Below, in pieces: positions 1 through 8,027 of a DNA stretch of 64,000 nucleotides. Position 1 is the first letter of the stretch; every line of letters starts with the position of its first letter. The notes beneath the pieces were generated by a model. It was given only the letters and a program-made list of their open reading frames with translations, was not told where the DNA came from and did not search any database. The stretch is from Plut-88900 sp963668115 (GTDB taxonomy: Bacteria > Chloroflexota > Dehalococcoidia > Plut-88900): NCBI GenBank assembly GCA_963668115.1, contig OY764147.1, forward strand, positions 620,001-684,000. Reading direction: 5' to 3'. Made by a program: the position numbers and the translations under genes.

Positions 1-1364
1 AGCTTCCGCGCCTGCTCCTCCAGCCAGATTGTTATCGCCCCGAAGTCCTCCCGTCCTGCGGCCTTCGTATAGGGCGTAATCTGACCTCCCAGCACCGCCC
101 TCTTTTCAAACAGCACCACGTCGTGGCCCCGCTCCGCCGAGACCCGCGCCGCCTCCAGCCCCCCGGGCCCACCCCCGACCACCACAACCTTCTTCTTGCT
201 CTCCGTCGGCTTGACGATGGCCAACTCCGCCTCCCGGCTGATGACTGGGTTGTGTATGCAAGTAACGGGCTTGCCATGGAACAGCCGCCCGATGCATCCC
301 TGGTTGCTCCCGATGCACGGCCTTATGTCCTCGACCCTGCCCTCCTTTGCCTTATTGGCTAGGTGAGGGTCTGCGATCATGGCCCGGGTCATGGCTACTA
401 GGTCGGCCTTTCCTTCAGAGACAATCCATTCTCCTTGCATGGGGTCGGTTATCCGACCCGCAATCAGGATGGCGAGACTGCTGTTCCGCTTCACCTCAGT
501 CGCGTAATCCACCCACAGCCCCGTCTTGAACCACATCGCAGGTACCGCTTCCGACTGGCCCATCATGTACTCCGGCGTCGCCCCCGTGATGCTCAGGTAG
601 TCCACCTGCCCCGTGGCCTCGAGTATTTCGAATATCTTCAGTTGGTCCGCCCGACTCAACCCGCCCTTGGTTCTCTCGTCCTCGCCCCCCACCCGGATCC
701 CGACCACGAAGTCCTCTCCCACCCGCTCCCTCGCCGCTTCGATGACCTCCAGTGCGAAGCGCATCCGGTTCTCCAGCGACCCGCCGTAGGCGTCGGTCCG
801 CTTGTTCGAGAAGGGAGACAGGAACTGCTCCGGCAGGTGCCCCGACCCAATCATGATCTCCACCCCGTCAAAGCCCCCTGCCTTCAGCCGACCTGCGGCC
901 TTCCCATATCCCTCTACAACATCCTGAATCTCCTCTATCTCCATGGCGTGAGGAGTCTCCCGGTGCACCCGCTCCGGCAGACCCGACGGCGCAAACAACG
1001 GGTGCCACGAAATGTCCGAATTCCCCCGCCGACCCCTGTGTGTAATCTGCGAAAAAATCTTAGCCCCGTGCTGGTGTACTGCCGCCGAGGCGTCCTTCAG
1101 GTAGGGAATTACCTTGTCCTCAAACAGTTCGACCCCACCCCAGTCCACCGCCGGCGATGAGTGGTGCACGGACGCCGAGCCATAGCAGATTATCAACCCC
1201 GCCCCACCCCGCGCCTTCTCCGCTTGGTATGCATTGATTTTGGGCCCGGGCATCCCGTTGTCGGCGAGAACGGTGGCGTGCGCAGTGCTCACGATTCGGT
1301 TCCGTATAGTCACGTTGCGCATAGTCAGGGGGCTGAACAGGTTGGGGAACTGCGTGCTTGCCAT
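1..1364 (-). CDS. NADH:flavin oxidoreductase, old-yellow-enzyme family (3' truncated by window edge)
   Basis: The protein starts MASTQFPNLFSPLTMRN at the ATG ending at 1364 and reads off the left edge, so only about 454 residues are visible. It has an FMN-binding TIM barrel with the family signature LSPFSNKRTDAYGGSLENR, then a cysteine cluster (PCIGSNQGC ... TCIHNP), then a second nucleotide-binding domain starting VVVVGGGPGGLEAARVSAE. This order matches 2,4-dienoyl-CoA reductase and trimethylamine dehydrogenase relatives, which use FMN, a 4Fe-4S cluster and FAD or NAD(P)H to reduce enoates or oxidise amines. One usual cluster cysteine (CxxC) is serine here. The substrate cannot be told. Confidence in the family is high. 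Confidence 0.9.
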   Translation of the reverse strand, partial: MASTQFPNLFSPLTMRNVTIRNRIVSTAHATVLADNGMPGPKINAYQAEKARGGAGLIICYGSASVHHSSPAVDWGGVELFEDKVIPYLKDASAAVHQHGAKIFSQITHRGRRGNSDISWHPLFAPSGLPERVHRETPHAMEIEEIQDVVEGYGKAAGRLKAGGFDGVEIMIGSGHLPEQFLSPFSNKRTDAYGGSLENRMRFALEVIEAARERVGEDFVVGIRVGGEDERTKGGLSRADQLKIFEILEATGQVDYLSITGATPEYMMGQSEAVPAMWFKTGLWVDYATEVKRNSSLAILIAGRITDPMQGEWIVSEGKADLVAMTRAMIADPHLANKAKEGRVEDIRPCIGSNQGCIGRLFHGKPVTCIHNPVISREAELAIVKPTESKKKVVVVGGGPGGLEAARVSAERGHDVVLFEKRAVLGGQITPYTKAAGREDFGAITIWLEEQARK

Positions 1365-1398
1365 TTCTAGTTTTCCTCGGATTACTTTGGTTGGATTC

Positions 1399-2274
1399 CT
1401 ATACTAGGGCCACCGGATTCCACGGCGTCCCCGACGCCTCCGTCAAAGGCAACGGCGCCCCCACGAACATGAATTCATACACTTCGTCCCGCGCTATCTC
1501 CTCCAGGTTCATGTTCTCCAGCAGGTAGACGCCCAGGTCCCGCAATGCGTAGCGGTGGAGCAGGCTGTATCCCTCTCCCCCATCCGGGCTGTTCACCTCG
1601 ACCGTCGGCTGGTCAGCCCCGATTGCACACACGTCTCTTTCCTTTAGCCAAGGCGCTAGGGACCCGTCCGGCCCCGGCACCCCCGAGCGCCACAGGTCGT
1701 AGTCCTTGTAGAAGACGGTGTGCCAGCCCGTGCGGAACAGCAGCACGTCGCCCGGTTGGATCTCGACCCCCTGCGACGCCGCCACCGCATCCAACTCCTC
1801 CCCCGTCACTACCTCCGCAGCGTCCATGTGCTCTATCCCTCGATACCGAGGTATGTCCAGCATCACCCCCCGCCCGACTATCGCCTTCACCTGGTCAATA
1901 CCTATCTTCCTCACCCCCGACTTGAAAACCTGCTCCTCGGAGTAGCCGTTGTAGAACTGCCCCTCCGCCCAGGAGTGCCCCAGGGAGTCGATGTGCGTCC
2001 CGGAATGAGTGTCGATGGTCAGGACGTCCTCGGTGAAGTTGACGTTGGGCGTCGGCGTGGTGAAGGTGACCTTCCAGGTCTTGTGAAAGGGAGCGTGCTG
2101 GTGCCCGTTCCGCTCTAGCGGCACGGCCAGGCTGTAGACCTTGCCCTTTTTGATTAGCCCCGCGGCCCTTAGGATGACCTCGGGAGTAATCAGATTCAGG
2201 GCGCCTATGTGGTCCTCGGTACCCCACCGACCCCAATTAGAAACTGCTGCTTGCGTCACAGGATTACCCTCCAT
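1399..2274 (-). CDS. Cyclase-family hydrolase (kynurenine formamidase-like fold)
   Basis: This 291-residue protein carries the metal-binding signature HSGTHIDSLGH near residues 90-100, typical of the putative cyclase family (PF04199), whose members hydrolyse amide or ester bonds with a divalent metal; kynurenine formamidase is the known example. The N-terminus (NWGRWGTEDHIGALNLITPE) matches a subgroup common in catabolic clusters. No signal peptide is seen. It lies 34 bp downstream of the old-yellow-enzyme start region's upstream side on the same strand, so co-transcription with that gene is plausible. The substrate is unknown. Confidence 0.85.
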   Translation of the reverse strand: MEGNPVTQAAVSNWGRWGTEDHIGALNLITPEVILRAAGLIKKGKVYSLAVPLERNGHQHAPFHKTWKVTFTTPTPNVNFTEDVLTIDTHSGTHIDSLGHSWAEGQFYNGYSEEQVFKSGVRKIGIDQVKAIVGRGVMLDIPRYRGIEHMDAAEVVTGEELDAVAASQGVEIQPGDVLLFRTGWHTVFYKDYDLWRSGVPGPDGSLAPWLKERDVCAIGADQPTVEVNSPDGGEGYSLLHRYALRDLGVYLLENMNLEEIARDEVYEFMFVGAPLPLTEASGTPWNPVALV

Positions 2275-2341
2275 TGCTGTTCAGTGGCGGCTTTGGCGCT
2301 CATTTTACCATCGCCCGCCCCCCGACTAAGGGAAAATACAC

Positions 2342-2914
2342 CTACCCCAGAGACCCTCCCAGGTTGGCCTTCAGCGTCATATGCGCCACCGGCATCAGTG
2401 TCACGGCCACAACGTGATAAACCTTGCGCCTGCTCAGGTAGAAGGTCATGTCCGAAAACGACCGAAGCAGGAAAGATATAAACGTGTAGGCGAAAAACCA
2501 GATGAATATCGTGTGAGGAACCGACCACACGCCCGCATACGTCTCAGACGCCAGTATGCTGAATGCCGCCGTGGCCCCCGCCGCTATGCCCGCAATCACC
2601 CCGCTCCCGACCGCAATCCTCATCCCCCACTCCGACGGCATTTCCAGCGACGCCGACCGGTAGTAAGCTGCAATAAGCGCCCCGCACATTGGTAACAAGA
2701 CCAGGTCCCCGACCATGAACGCCGGGTTTCTCAGGAAGTCGCTTTCGATGACTTCCAGCCGCCATGCAATGAGCAGCAGCGTCCCCCACCCGAACGCAAT
2801 GAAGACGAGTGCAACCAGGACTGGGTGCAGGCTAATCACACGCCCGAGAGGGTCGCCCGTAAGGAGAATCCAGCGGTTGGCTCGGATAGTATGGCGGGAT
2901 GGTCCGGTGGTCAT
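2342..2914 (-). CDS. Multi-pass membrane protein of unknown function
   Basis: The 190-residue protein has about five hydrophobic stretches, including VLVALVFIAFGWGTLLLIAW, a segment near LVLLPMCGALIAAYY, a glycine/alanine-rich one (VIAGIAAGATAAFSIL) and FIWFFAYTFISFLL, separated by short polar loops. No catalytic motif is recognised. It sits 10 bp downstream of the FAD oxidoreductase that starts at 4220, so the two are probably co-transcribed. A role in substrate passage or quinone-linked oxidation would be a guess. Confidence 0.6.
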   Translation of the reverse strand: MTTGPSRHTIRANRWILLTGDPLGRVISLHPVLVALVFIAFGWGTLLLIAWRLEVIESDFLRNPAFMVGDLVLLPMCGALIAAYYRSASLEMPSEWGMRIAVGSGVIAGIAAGATAAFSILASETYAGVWSVPHTIFIWFFAYTFISFLLRSFSDMTFYLSRRKVYHVVAVTLMPVAHMTLKANLGGSLG

Positions 2915-2924
2915 GGGACCCGGG

Positions 2925-4220
2925 TCAGACCACGGCCTTGATCATGTCCATGTCCCGCTCCTCGAAGCGGCTGTGGCGCAAGGCATTGATGTCCACGGAA
3001 GCTTCACCGTCGGCGATTAGCTCCGCCGTGACCTTGCCCGCCACCGGCCCGATCCCTATCCCCCGACCGCTGAACCCCGTGCAGAAATAAAGCCCCTTCG
3101 GTGACTTCGCCTCTCCAATGACGGGAAGGGCATCGGGTGTCGCATCTATCCGCCCCGACCAGTAGTGCTCTATCTGCAAGCCCTGCTGGTCAGGGAACAG
3201 CGACTTGAATGTGCCCAACGCCCGGTCGATGACCTTCCTGTTGGGCTCGGGCGCCTTCCTCACCGTGTGCGCAAACGGATGCCGGCGAGCCGGCGAGCCC
3301 GGCAGGCTCCTCAGAATGTCCATCACCAGCGCACTGCCGATGTGCACCTTGAACATCTCCCGGTTCCGGCGGAAATTCGGCATGAAAAGCCGGATGTGCT
3401 TGAAACTGTCCAGGTCGACGTCATAGTCCGTGCCCCCAGGCCCGGGCGCGATGTAGAACTCCCCCGTCGGCCTCTGCCTGAACGCTATCCGCGGCCCGAT
3501 TACCGCCATGTCCGTCACGTGCCCCGTCGGGTTCGTCTGCCCCACGCTCGCCCTCACCATCCGGTACGGCAGCGTCAGCCCCACCATCTTCGCCACCTTG
3601 TGAGACCACGCACCCGCCGCACACACCACGTTCTCCGTCACGATCCGGCCCTTATCCGTCACCACCGCAGACACCCGACCATCCTTCACCTCTATCTTCT
3701 CCACCGCCTCCCCGGTACGAAACTGCGCCCCGTTCTCCCTCGCCCCGATGGATATCGCGTTGGTGGCCTTGTCTGGCTGGGCGTGGCCGTCGCTCGGCGT
3801 GTACATCGCCCCCAACCACTCTCCCTTCATCGACGGAATAAGCTCCTTCACGTCATCGTTCGTCAGGAACCGGGTCTCGATACCGAACTGCTCTCCAACC
3901 TTCAACCACGCTTTAATTCTGCCCAATATCTCCTCGTCCCCGGCCAGGGTCAGCGCTCCGCCCTGGTTCCACTCCACGTCCGCTCCCAGGTCCCGCTCCA
4001 TCTCCTGCCACACGATTGCCCCGGCCATCATCAGCGGCAGCTCCCGCGCCGTCCGAGCCTGCTGCCTCACAAAACCCCACGCCCGACTCGACTGCTCATC
4101 CCCCACCTCCCCCTTCTCCACCACCACAACGTTCAGCCCCCTCTTCGAGAGGTAATACGCCGTAGCACACCCGGCAATCCCGGCCCCTATGACCACTGCA
4201 TCAGCGTTACGGACATTCAT
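2925..4220 (-). CDS. FAD-dependent oxidoreductase, D-amino-acid/sarcosine oxidase-like (DAO family)
   Basis: The 431-residue protein opens with a Rossmann FAD motif, VIGAGIAGCATAYYLSKRG, then VVVVEKGEVGDEQSS, the usual start of DAO-family amine oxidases (sarcosine oxidase beta, glycine oxidase). The C-terminal part has IEHYWSGRIDATPDALPVIG and FCTGFSGRGIGIGPVAGK, the typical second FAD contact. Such enzymes oxidise N-methylated or D-amino acids. It has no signal peptide and is followed by a membrane protein 10 bp downstream. The amine substrate is not defined. A second DAO-family gene lies at 8028-9194. Confidence 0.88.
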   Translation of the reverse strand: MNVRNADAVVIGAGIAGCATAYYLSKRGLNVVVVEKGEVGDEQSSRAWGFVRQQARTARELPLMMAGAIVWQEMERDLGADVEWNQGGALTLAGDEEILGRIKAWLKVGEQFGIETRFLTNDDVKELIPSMKGEWLGAMYTPSDGHAQPDKATNAISIGARENGAQFRTGEAVEKIEVKDGRVSAVVTDKGRIVTENVVCAAGAWSHKVAKMVGLTLPYRMVRASVGQTNPTGHVTDMAVIGPRIAFRQRPTGEFYIAPGPGGTDYDVDLDSFKHIRLFMPNFRRNREMFKVHIGSALVMDILRSLPGSPARRHPFAHTVRKAPEPNRKVIDRALGTFKSLFPDQQGLQIEHYWSGRIDATPDALPVIGEAKSPKGLYFCTGFSGRGIGIGPVAGKVTAELIADGEASVDINALRHSRFEERDMDMIKAVV

Positions 4221-4386
4221 ATCTGATCAAGCCTCTCCTGTTGCTTTTGTATGAACTCACGCTACTGATTGCAGAAATCCAATGGTGGGGCCGCTCACCC
4301 TGAGCGGGGTCGAAGGGTCGAGCGGGGGGTGGTCCGCGCTTTGCCAACCCGCCACGCCTGCTGGCACTGCCACTCCCGATTCACCT

Positions 4387-4440
4387 GTCATTCCGATGCC
4401 CCGCGAGGTCGAAGATGCGCCTTTGGCGTGAATCTGGGGT
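4387..4440. repeat. REP-like intergenic repeat, long variant
   Basis: In the 246-bp gap between two minus-strand genes lies one copy of the repeat that recurs through the window: GTCATTCC, a short variable palindrome, then GTCGAAGATGCGCC, GGCGTGAATC. It probably forms one or two small hairpins. The rest of this gap is non-coding as far as can be seen. Confidence 0.65.
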
Positions 4441-4466
4441 GGGGGTCCCTCCCCGGCATGCCCGAA

Positions 4467-5345
4467 TCACTCTCGCGGCTTCGACCTCGGCCCGAAAGGC
4501 TCCGGTATAAACGGCCCGTCCCGCAGCTTCAGGAACGCCCTCAGGCCCCCCTCGCGCTGCGCCTCGTCCAATGGCTTGAAGAAATCCTTGCTGCGCGACA
4601 GATGGGCCAGCGCCTTCATCTCGTCATTCAGCAGCAGGGCATTGCGCAGACCCATCATGTTCAGCCCCTTGGTCGCCACCTGTAGGTTGATCTTAACCGT
4701 CTCGGGCGCGTTCATCGCTATCCGCTCGACAATGTCGAAGCACCGGTCGATGAGTTGGTCATGCGGCACCACCTCGTTGATAAGCCCGATGCGCAGGGCC
4801 TCGTGGGCATCTATGTGGTCGCCAGTGAGTGCGTATCGTAGGGCGTGCTTGTAACCGGCGTTCAGGACCCAGAAGAAGTTGGTGTCGTCTCCCATCCGCA
4901 CCTCGGGCTGTCCGAAAACCGCCTGGTCCGACGCAAAAGTCATGTGGCACGCCAGCGCGTACCAGGAGGCCCCTGCCAGGCACCAGCCGTTCACCGCCGC
5001 AATTACTGGAGTTCCCATGTCCCAGATCTGCAGCAAGTTGGCCTGCTCGCCCTTGTCATGGTTCCGCTGAAACTCTATCTGCTCGGCGATGTTCGCCCCT
5101 TCCGGAAGCCCCGACGGCCATTCCATCGGCCGTCCCGCCCTGATGTCGTACCCCGACGAAAACGCCCGACCCGCCCCCGTAATCACAACCGCCCGGATCT
5201 CGGGGTCCGCATCCGCCGCGTACAGGGCATGACTCAACTCGTCCGCCACCTCCTGCGAGATCGCGTTCAGGGTCTCGGGGCGGTTCAGCGTAATGAGCAC
5301 TCCCTTGCGCTGCTTTTCATAGAGAATCGTGTTGTACTCGGTCAT
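4467..5345 (-). CDS. Enoyl-CoA hydratase/isomerase family protein
   Basis: The 292-residue protein has the crotonase fold signatures: N-terminal ITLNRPETLNAISQEVADEL, the oxyanion-hole segment AVVITGAGRAFSSGYDIRAG, and AAVNGWCLAGASWYALACHM followed by FGQPEVRMGDD. These enzymes hydrate or isomerise acyl-CoA thioesters. Length is slightly above the 260-residue norm because of a 20-residue segment after the oxyanion loop and a longer C-terminus. It stands alone between repeat-bearing gaps; the acyl-CoA dehydrogenases and CoA-transferase at 11.4-16.2 kb are possible pathway partners. Substrate chain is unknown. Confidence 0.88.
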   Translation of the reverse strand: MTEYNTILYEKQRKGVLITLNRPETLNAISQEVADELSHALYAADADPEIRAVVITGAGRAFSSGYDIRAGRPMEWPSGLPEGANIAEQIEFQRNHDKGEQANLLQIWDMGTPVIAAVNGWCLAGASWYALACHMTFASDQAVFGQPEVRMGDDTNFFWVLNAGYKHALRYALTGDHIDAHEALRIGLINEVVPHDQLIDRCFDIVERIAMNAPETVKINLQVATKGLNMMGLRNALLLNDEMKALAHLSRSKDFFKPLDEAQREGGLRAFLKLRDGPFIPEPFGPRSKPRE

Positions 5346-5426
5346 CTTCTACTCCTTGCCGAAAGGCTTACAAACCGTCCCTATCCTGTCCCATTTCCCT
5401 CGCTTCTGCAACACCCCCACTCCCCT

Positions 5427-5487
5427 GTCATTCCCGACCCCGATCGGGCTGAAAGTGCGCCATTGGCGTGAATCCATCTCGCGGGGC
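5427..5487. repeat. REP-like intergenic repeat, long variant
   Basis: GTCATTCCCGA is followed by an imperfect palindrome (CCCCGATCGGG), then GTGCGCCATTGGCGTGAATCC. The CGCCATTGGCG part is itself a hairpin. This copy opens the 1.4-kb gene-free stretch 5346-6774. Confidence 0.7.
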
Positions 5488-5576
5488 GTGGTGGGGTGTC
5501 CCATCCCCCGTAGGGATGCCTCTTGTGGGTACCCTGCGCGCCACTCACCCCCACCACCCCCACCCACCCTTTAACC

Positions 5577-5610
5577 CGTCATTCCCACGGAGGTGGGAAT
5601 CCATCCCTCC
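5577..5610. repeat. REP-like intergenic repeat, short variant
   Basis: The unit CGTCATTCCCAC-GGAG-GTGGGAATCCATCCCTCC forms a hairpin with stem ATTCCCAC/GTGGGAAT. The same unit with an almost identical 70-bp tail occurs before the second RNA locus near 47 kb, so this flank was duplicated together with the promoter. Confidence 0.75.
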
Positions 5611-5680
5611 TGAATAATCACCTGCATCCTAGCACTACACCCCCTCCCGCTTGCCTAGCCCACCCACCCCCAACCCCCAT

Positions 5681-5734
5681 GTCATCCCCATGCCCCGCGA
5701 GGTCAAAGATGCGCCTATGGCGTGAATCTGGGGT
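5681..5734. repeat. REP-like intergenic repeat, long variant
   Basis: GTCATCCCCATGCCCCGCGAGG is followed by AAGATGCGCCTATGGCGTGAATC. It lies 40 bp upstream of the promoter at 5775 and has a matching partner at 47.08-47.12 kb in the same position relative to the second promoter. Confidence 0.65.
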
Positions 5735-5774
5735 GGGCATGGGGGGGAATTTCCCCCCGAACCCGTACATTTGC

Positions 5775-5803
5775 TTGACACACCTGAGCAAAGGCGTTAT
5801 CAT
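5775..5803 (+). promoter_or_regulatory. Consensus sigma-70-type promoter of RNA candidate copy A
   Basis: A perfect -35 TTGACA (5775-5780) is followed by a 17-bp spacer and -10 TATCAT (5798-5803). No convincing gene starts downstream for a kilobase on this strand. The same -35, the same first 13 bases of spacer and the same -10 occur at 47181-47209. Confidence 0.8.
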
Positions 5804-5808
5804 ACCCT

Positions 5809-6480
5809 CCGTTCGCGAACACTAATCCGGTAACACAGGAGGAAACCAAAAACCCAGGGAAGCCCACCCGACCCACTAGAGAGGATGTCACCCCCGAGAC
5901 AAGCTTGCCCCCGAGACGTCGGGGGTCGGGAACGCCGTCCCCTCACCACGGGTCCCGTGCCCCTTCCCTGTCCCCCAGGCGATGGATAGACGCCCTGGAC
6001 GCTACGTTCCATTGTGAAGCCCCTCTAAGACGCCCTCTTGGCCTCTTTCAGGGGAAGCCTCCCTCGGGAGGAAGCCGCTCTTTGCAGCGGAAGTGCGGTC
6101 GGATACGCCCGGCGCCGAGGCCCGCTCGGTATCCGACCGCTCAATCAAGCCGGGAGCCGGTCGTCCCCGCACTCCGGGTCGCACCGGCAAACTTGGAAAC
6201 CTTTACGCCTGCAAGAGGCTCAATGCCGGACGCTGGACGAGCCTCCCAGCCGCCCTCAGGCGGTTGCAGCCAACCCCAGGAGTCGGGCTCGGACTCGTTT
6301 GGCCTGTCGGTCCCTGCCCATGTCCAGCGTATACAGGGATAAAGGCCGCGATAGCGGCAGGCGGGCCGGCGCCCTTGCCCCTGGGTGTCGGAGTGCCCCG
6401 AAGCACAGGAACGGGGGCAGCGTCCAGCCAGCGTCTTCCATCGCCAACCTCCTCCCCAACAGACAAAATGCAAACCCAAC
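5809..6480 (+). ncRNA. Candidate large structured non-coding RNA, copy A
   Basis: No recognisable protein is encoded here, yet the stretch shares ordered motifs with 47215-48015 that mostly diverged in between: AGGAGGAA and ACCCAGGG in the leader, GGCGATGGA, CCGAG...CTCGG, CACTCCGGGT (6170), GGAAACC (6195), GCAGCCAACCC (6266), GCGTCTTCCATCGCC (6431) and CCAACAGACA after it. Arms 5978-6002 and 6420-6445 are complementary almost throughout and enclose about 420 nt. Inside is a 12-bp hairpin 6095-6106/6129-6140. Base changes in both helices are compensated in copy B. I do not recognise it as RNase P, tmRNA, SRP or 6S RNA. Ends are estimated from the promoter and the last shared motif. Confidence 0.7.
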
Positions 6481-6539
6481 CCCCACAACCAAACATCCCC
6501 TCACCCCCCCGAAACCCACCCCCGAGGGGAGCCTGTCCG

Positions 6540-6612
6540 CCTATGGCGGATCATTCCGGCCCCCGAGCCGGAATCCATCCCGGATGCGGGGATGGGTGGG
6601 GGTTCCCTCCCC
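6540..6612. repeat. Degenerate REP-like repeat
   Basis: ATTCCGGCCCCCGAGCCGGAATCCATCCC forms a hairpin with stem ATTCCGGC/GCCGGAAT and ends in the family's AATCCATCCC. It is a diverged member of the intergenic repeat family. It is followed by C-rich sequence of no evident function. Confidence 0.5.
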
Positions 6613-6710
6613 GTCCCTTAAACAATCAAGCCCGTGCCTGAAATCGCAAAACAATCAAAACCCCACACCTCTGCGCCACGCGAAATCCCCAAAAATCCCT
6701 TTAGGCGTCG

Positions 6711-6762
6711 TTCAATCAAAACAGCTACGAGTTCAATCAAACTTCAATCAACGTTCAATCAA
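6711..6762. repeat. Cluster of four TTCAATCAA direct repeats
   Basis: Exact TTCAATCAA occurs at 6711, 6732, 6743 and 6754, that is at steps of 21, 11 and 11 bp, close to whole helical turns. Weaker relatives (AACAATCAA, ACAATCAAAA) are at 6621 and 6651. Such spacing is typical of cooperative binding of a dimeric regulator to one face of DNA. It lies just downstream of the minus-strand gene that ends at 6775, so which gene it would serve is unclear. Confidence 0.6.
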
Positions 6763-6774
6763 AACCCCACCCTG

Positions 6775-8004
6775 CTACACGAACCGCCAGTCGTACGACG
6801 CCGTGGAGATGATCTCCGGCCCGTCCGCGGTGATGATCATCTGCTCGCCCAGCTTCGCCGCCTCCACCGCCCCGACTTCGCCCACGTAGCATTCCAGGGT
6901 CATCACCATATTCTCTTCCAGCACGCCCGGCTCGTGCCCGAACCCGTGCGGCGTCTTGTCGGGATAGGCGATGGCCGGCCACTCGTCGGACATCCCCGCC
7001 CCGTGGGACATCACCGGATATCGTTGCGCCTTGTACTTCTCCGGGAACTGATACGCCTTCTCGGCTATCTCCTGGTAGCTGTTCCCGGGCCGGAACAGGT
7101 CCATCGACTGCTGGATGAACTCGTACCCGGTCTTGTACACGTCCATCTGGGCCTCGCTGGGGTTCCCATCGCCGCACAGGTACGTCCGGGAAACGCACAG
7201 GAAGTAGCCCATCGGCCCCGCCATGTCGATGTCGAAACCGACCAAATCCCTCGGCCTCACCAGCCTCTGCGACGTGTCCTTGAACCAGGGGTTCATGTTA
7301 CCCCCGGCCGCCAGCAGCTTGCCGTCGGTGTGTTCGCCGCCGTACTTCAGGTTCGTCCCCGCCAGGATCGACCACAGCTCATCCTCGCTGACCCCCGGCC
7401 TGATCGCCTGCCGGGTGTTCTCTATGGCAATGTCAGACACCGCCGCCGCCTGCCGCATCAAGGTGAGTTCGTCGGGAGTCTTGATCGCCCGGGCCCGCTC
7501 TATGGCCTCCCACCCATCGACCAGCCGGATCCCGTGGCCCTTGGCTGTCTCGAATCCCAGCGCATCCAGCTTGTCCAACCCTATCCGCTCCGACGCCAAT
7601 CCCAGCTCGTCCAGCACGTCCTTGACTCCCGCGGCCCAAAGCTCAACGGCCTCATTCATGTACGGGCCGCATGGGAAGAAGTCCCACACCTGTCCGGGCC
7701 TGAGGCGAAGTTCCGCAGTGTCCTGGGCGCTGGACATATCCCCGAAGAGCACCGGCGCGCCCTCCCGGGGAATCAACGCATAACGCTGGAATCGCCGCAG
7801 GTTGTACGCCCCCGACGACCGCGACCCCGTCGCATAACGCACGTTCACGGGATCGAACATCAGGATGCCGCCCAAATCCTGCAAGTCCATCTGCCCCTGG
7901 AGCCGAGCCAGGCGGTCCCTCTTCAGCCTCGCAACATCGACCCGCTCCTCGAAGTCGACAATTTGCTGCCCCACCAGGTCCTTCTCATGCGCGACTTTCG
8001 CCAT
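6775..8004 (-). CDS. M24-family protein resembling DMSP lyase DddP / Xaa-Pro peptidase
   Basis: The ATG ending at 8004 (MAKVAHEKDLVG) is preceded by GGGGAGGAACGCA, a good ribosome site, so 409 residues are preferred to the longer open frame. An N-terminal creatinase-like domain is followed by a pita-bread domain: FDIDMAGPMGYF, VSRTYLCGDGNPSEAQ, PVMSHGAGMSDEWPAI, MTLECYVGEVG, AKLGEQMIIT. The wording around these motifs recalls DddP, which cleaves dimethylsulfoniopropionate with two metals. Two positions expected to be metal ligands, the aspartate of the usual SDI/ADI segment (here LCV) and the glutamate before EQ (here G), look replaced. Function may be lyase, peptidase or other. It lies 23 bp downstream of the FAD oxidoreductase pair. 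Confidence 0.75.
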   Translation of the reverse strand: MAKVAHEKDLVGQQIVDFEERVDVARLKRDRLARLQGQMDLQDLGGILMFDPVNVRYATGSRSSGAYNLRRFQRYALIPREGAPVLFGDMSSAQDTAELRLRPGQVWDFFPCGPYMNEAVELWAAGVKDVLDELGLASERIGLDKLDALGFETAKGHGIRLVDGWEAIERARAIKTPDELTLMRQAAAVSDIAIENTRQAIRPGVSEDELWSILAGTNLKYGGEHTDGKLLAAGGNMNPWFKDTSQRLVRPRDLVGFDIDMAGPMGYFLCVSRTYLCGDGNPSEAQMDVYKTGYEFIQQSMDLFRPGNSYQEIAEKAYQFPEKYKAQRYPVMSHGAGMSDEWPAIAYPDKTPHGFGHEPGVLEENMVMTLECYVGEVGAVEAAKLGEQMIITADGPEIISTASYDWRFV

Positions 8005-8027
8005 TGCGTTCCTCCCCTTGATCGGCC

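Noticed and set aside
3165..4226. 353-residue open frame on the plus strand opposite the FAD oxidoreductase
   Set aside because: It is the mirror of a GC-rich gene (Arg/Pro/His-rich product), has no domain, and the minus-strand frame has clear FAD motifs.
6038..6889. 283-residue open frame through RNA copy A
   Set aside because: The product is Pro/Ser/Arg-rich without family features, and the shared motifs and covarying helices between copies explain the sequence better as RNA.
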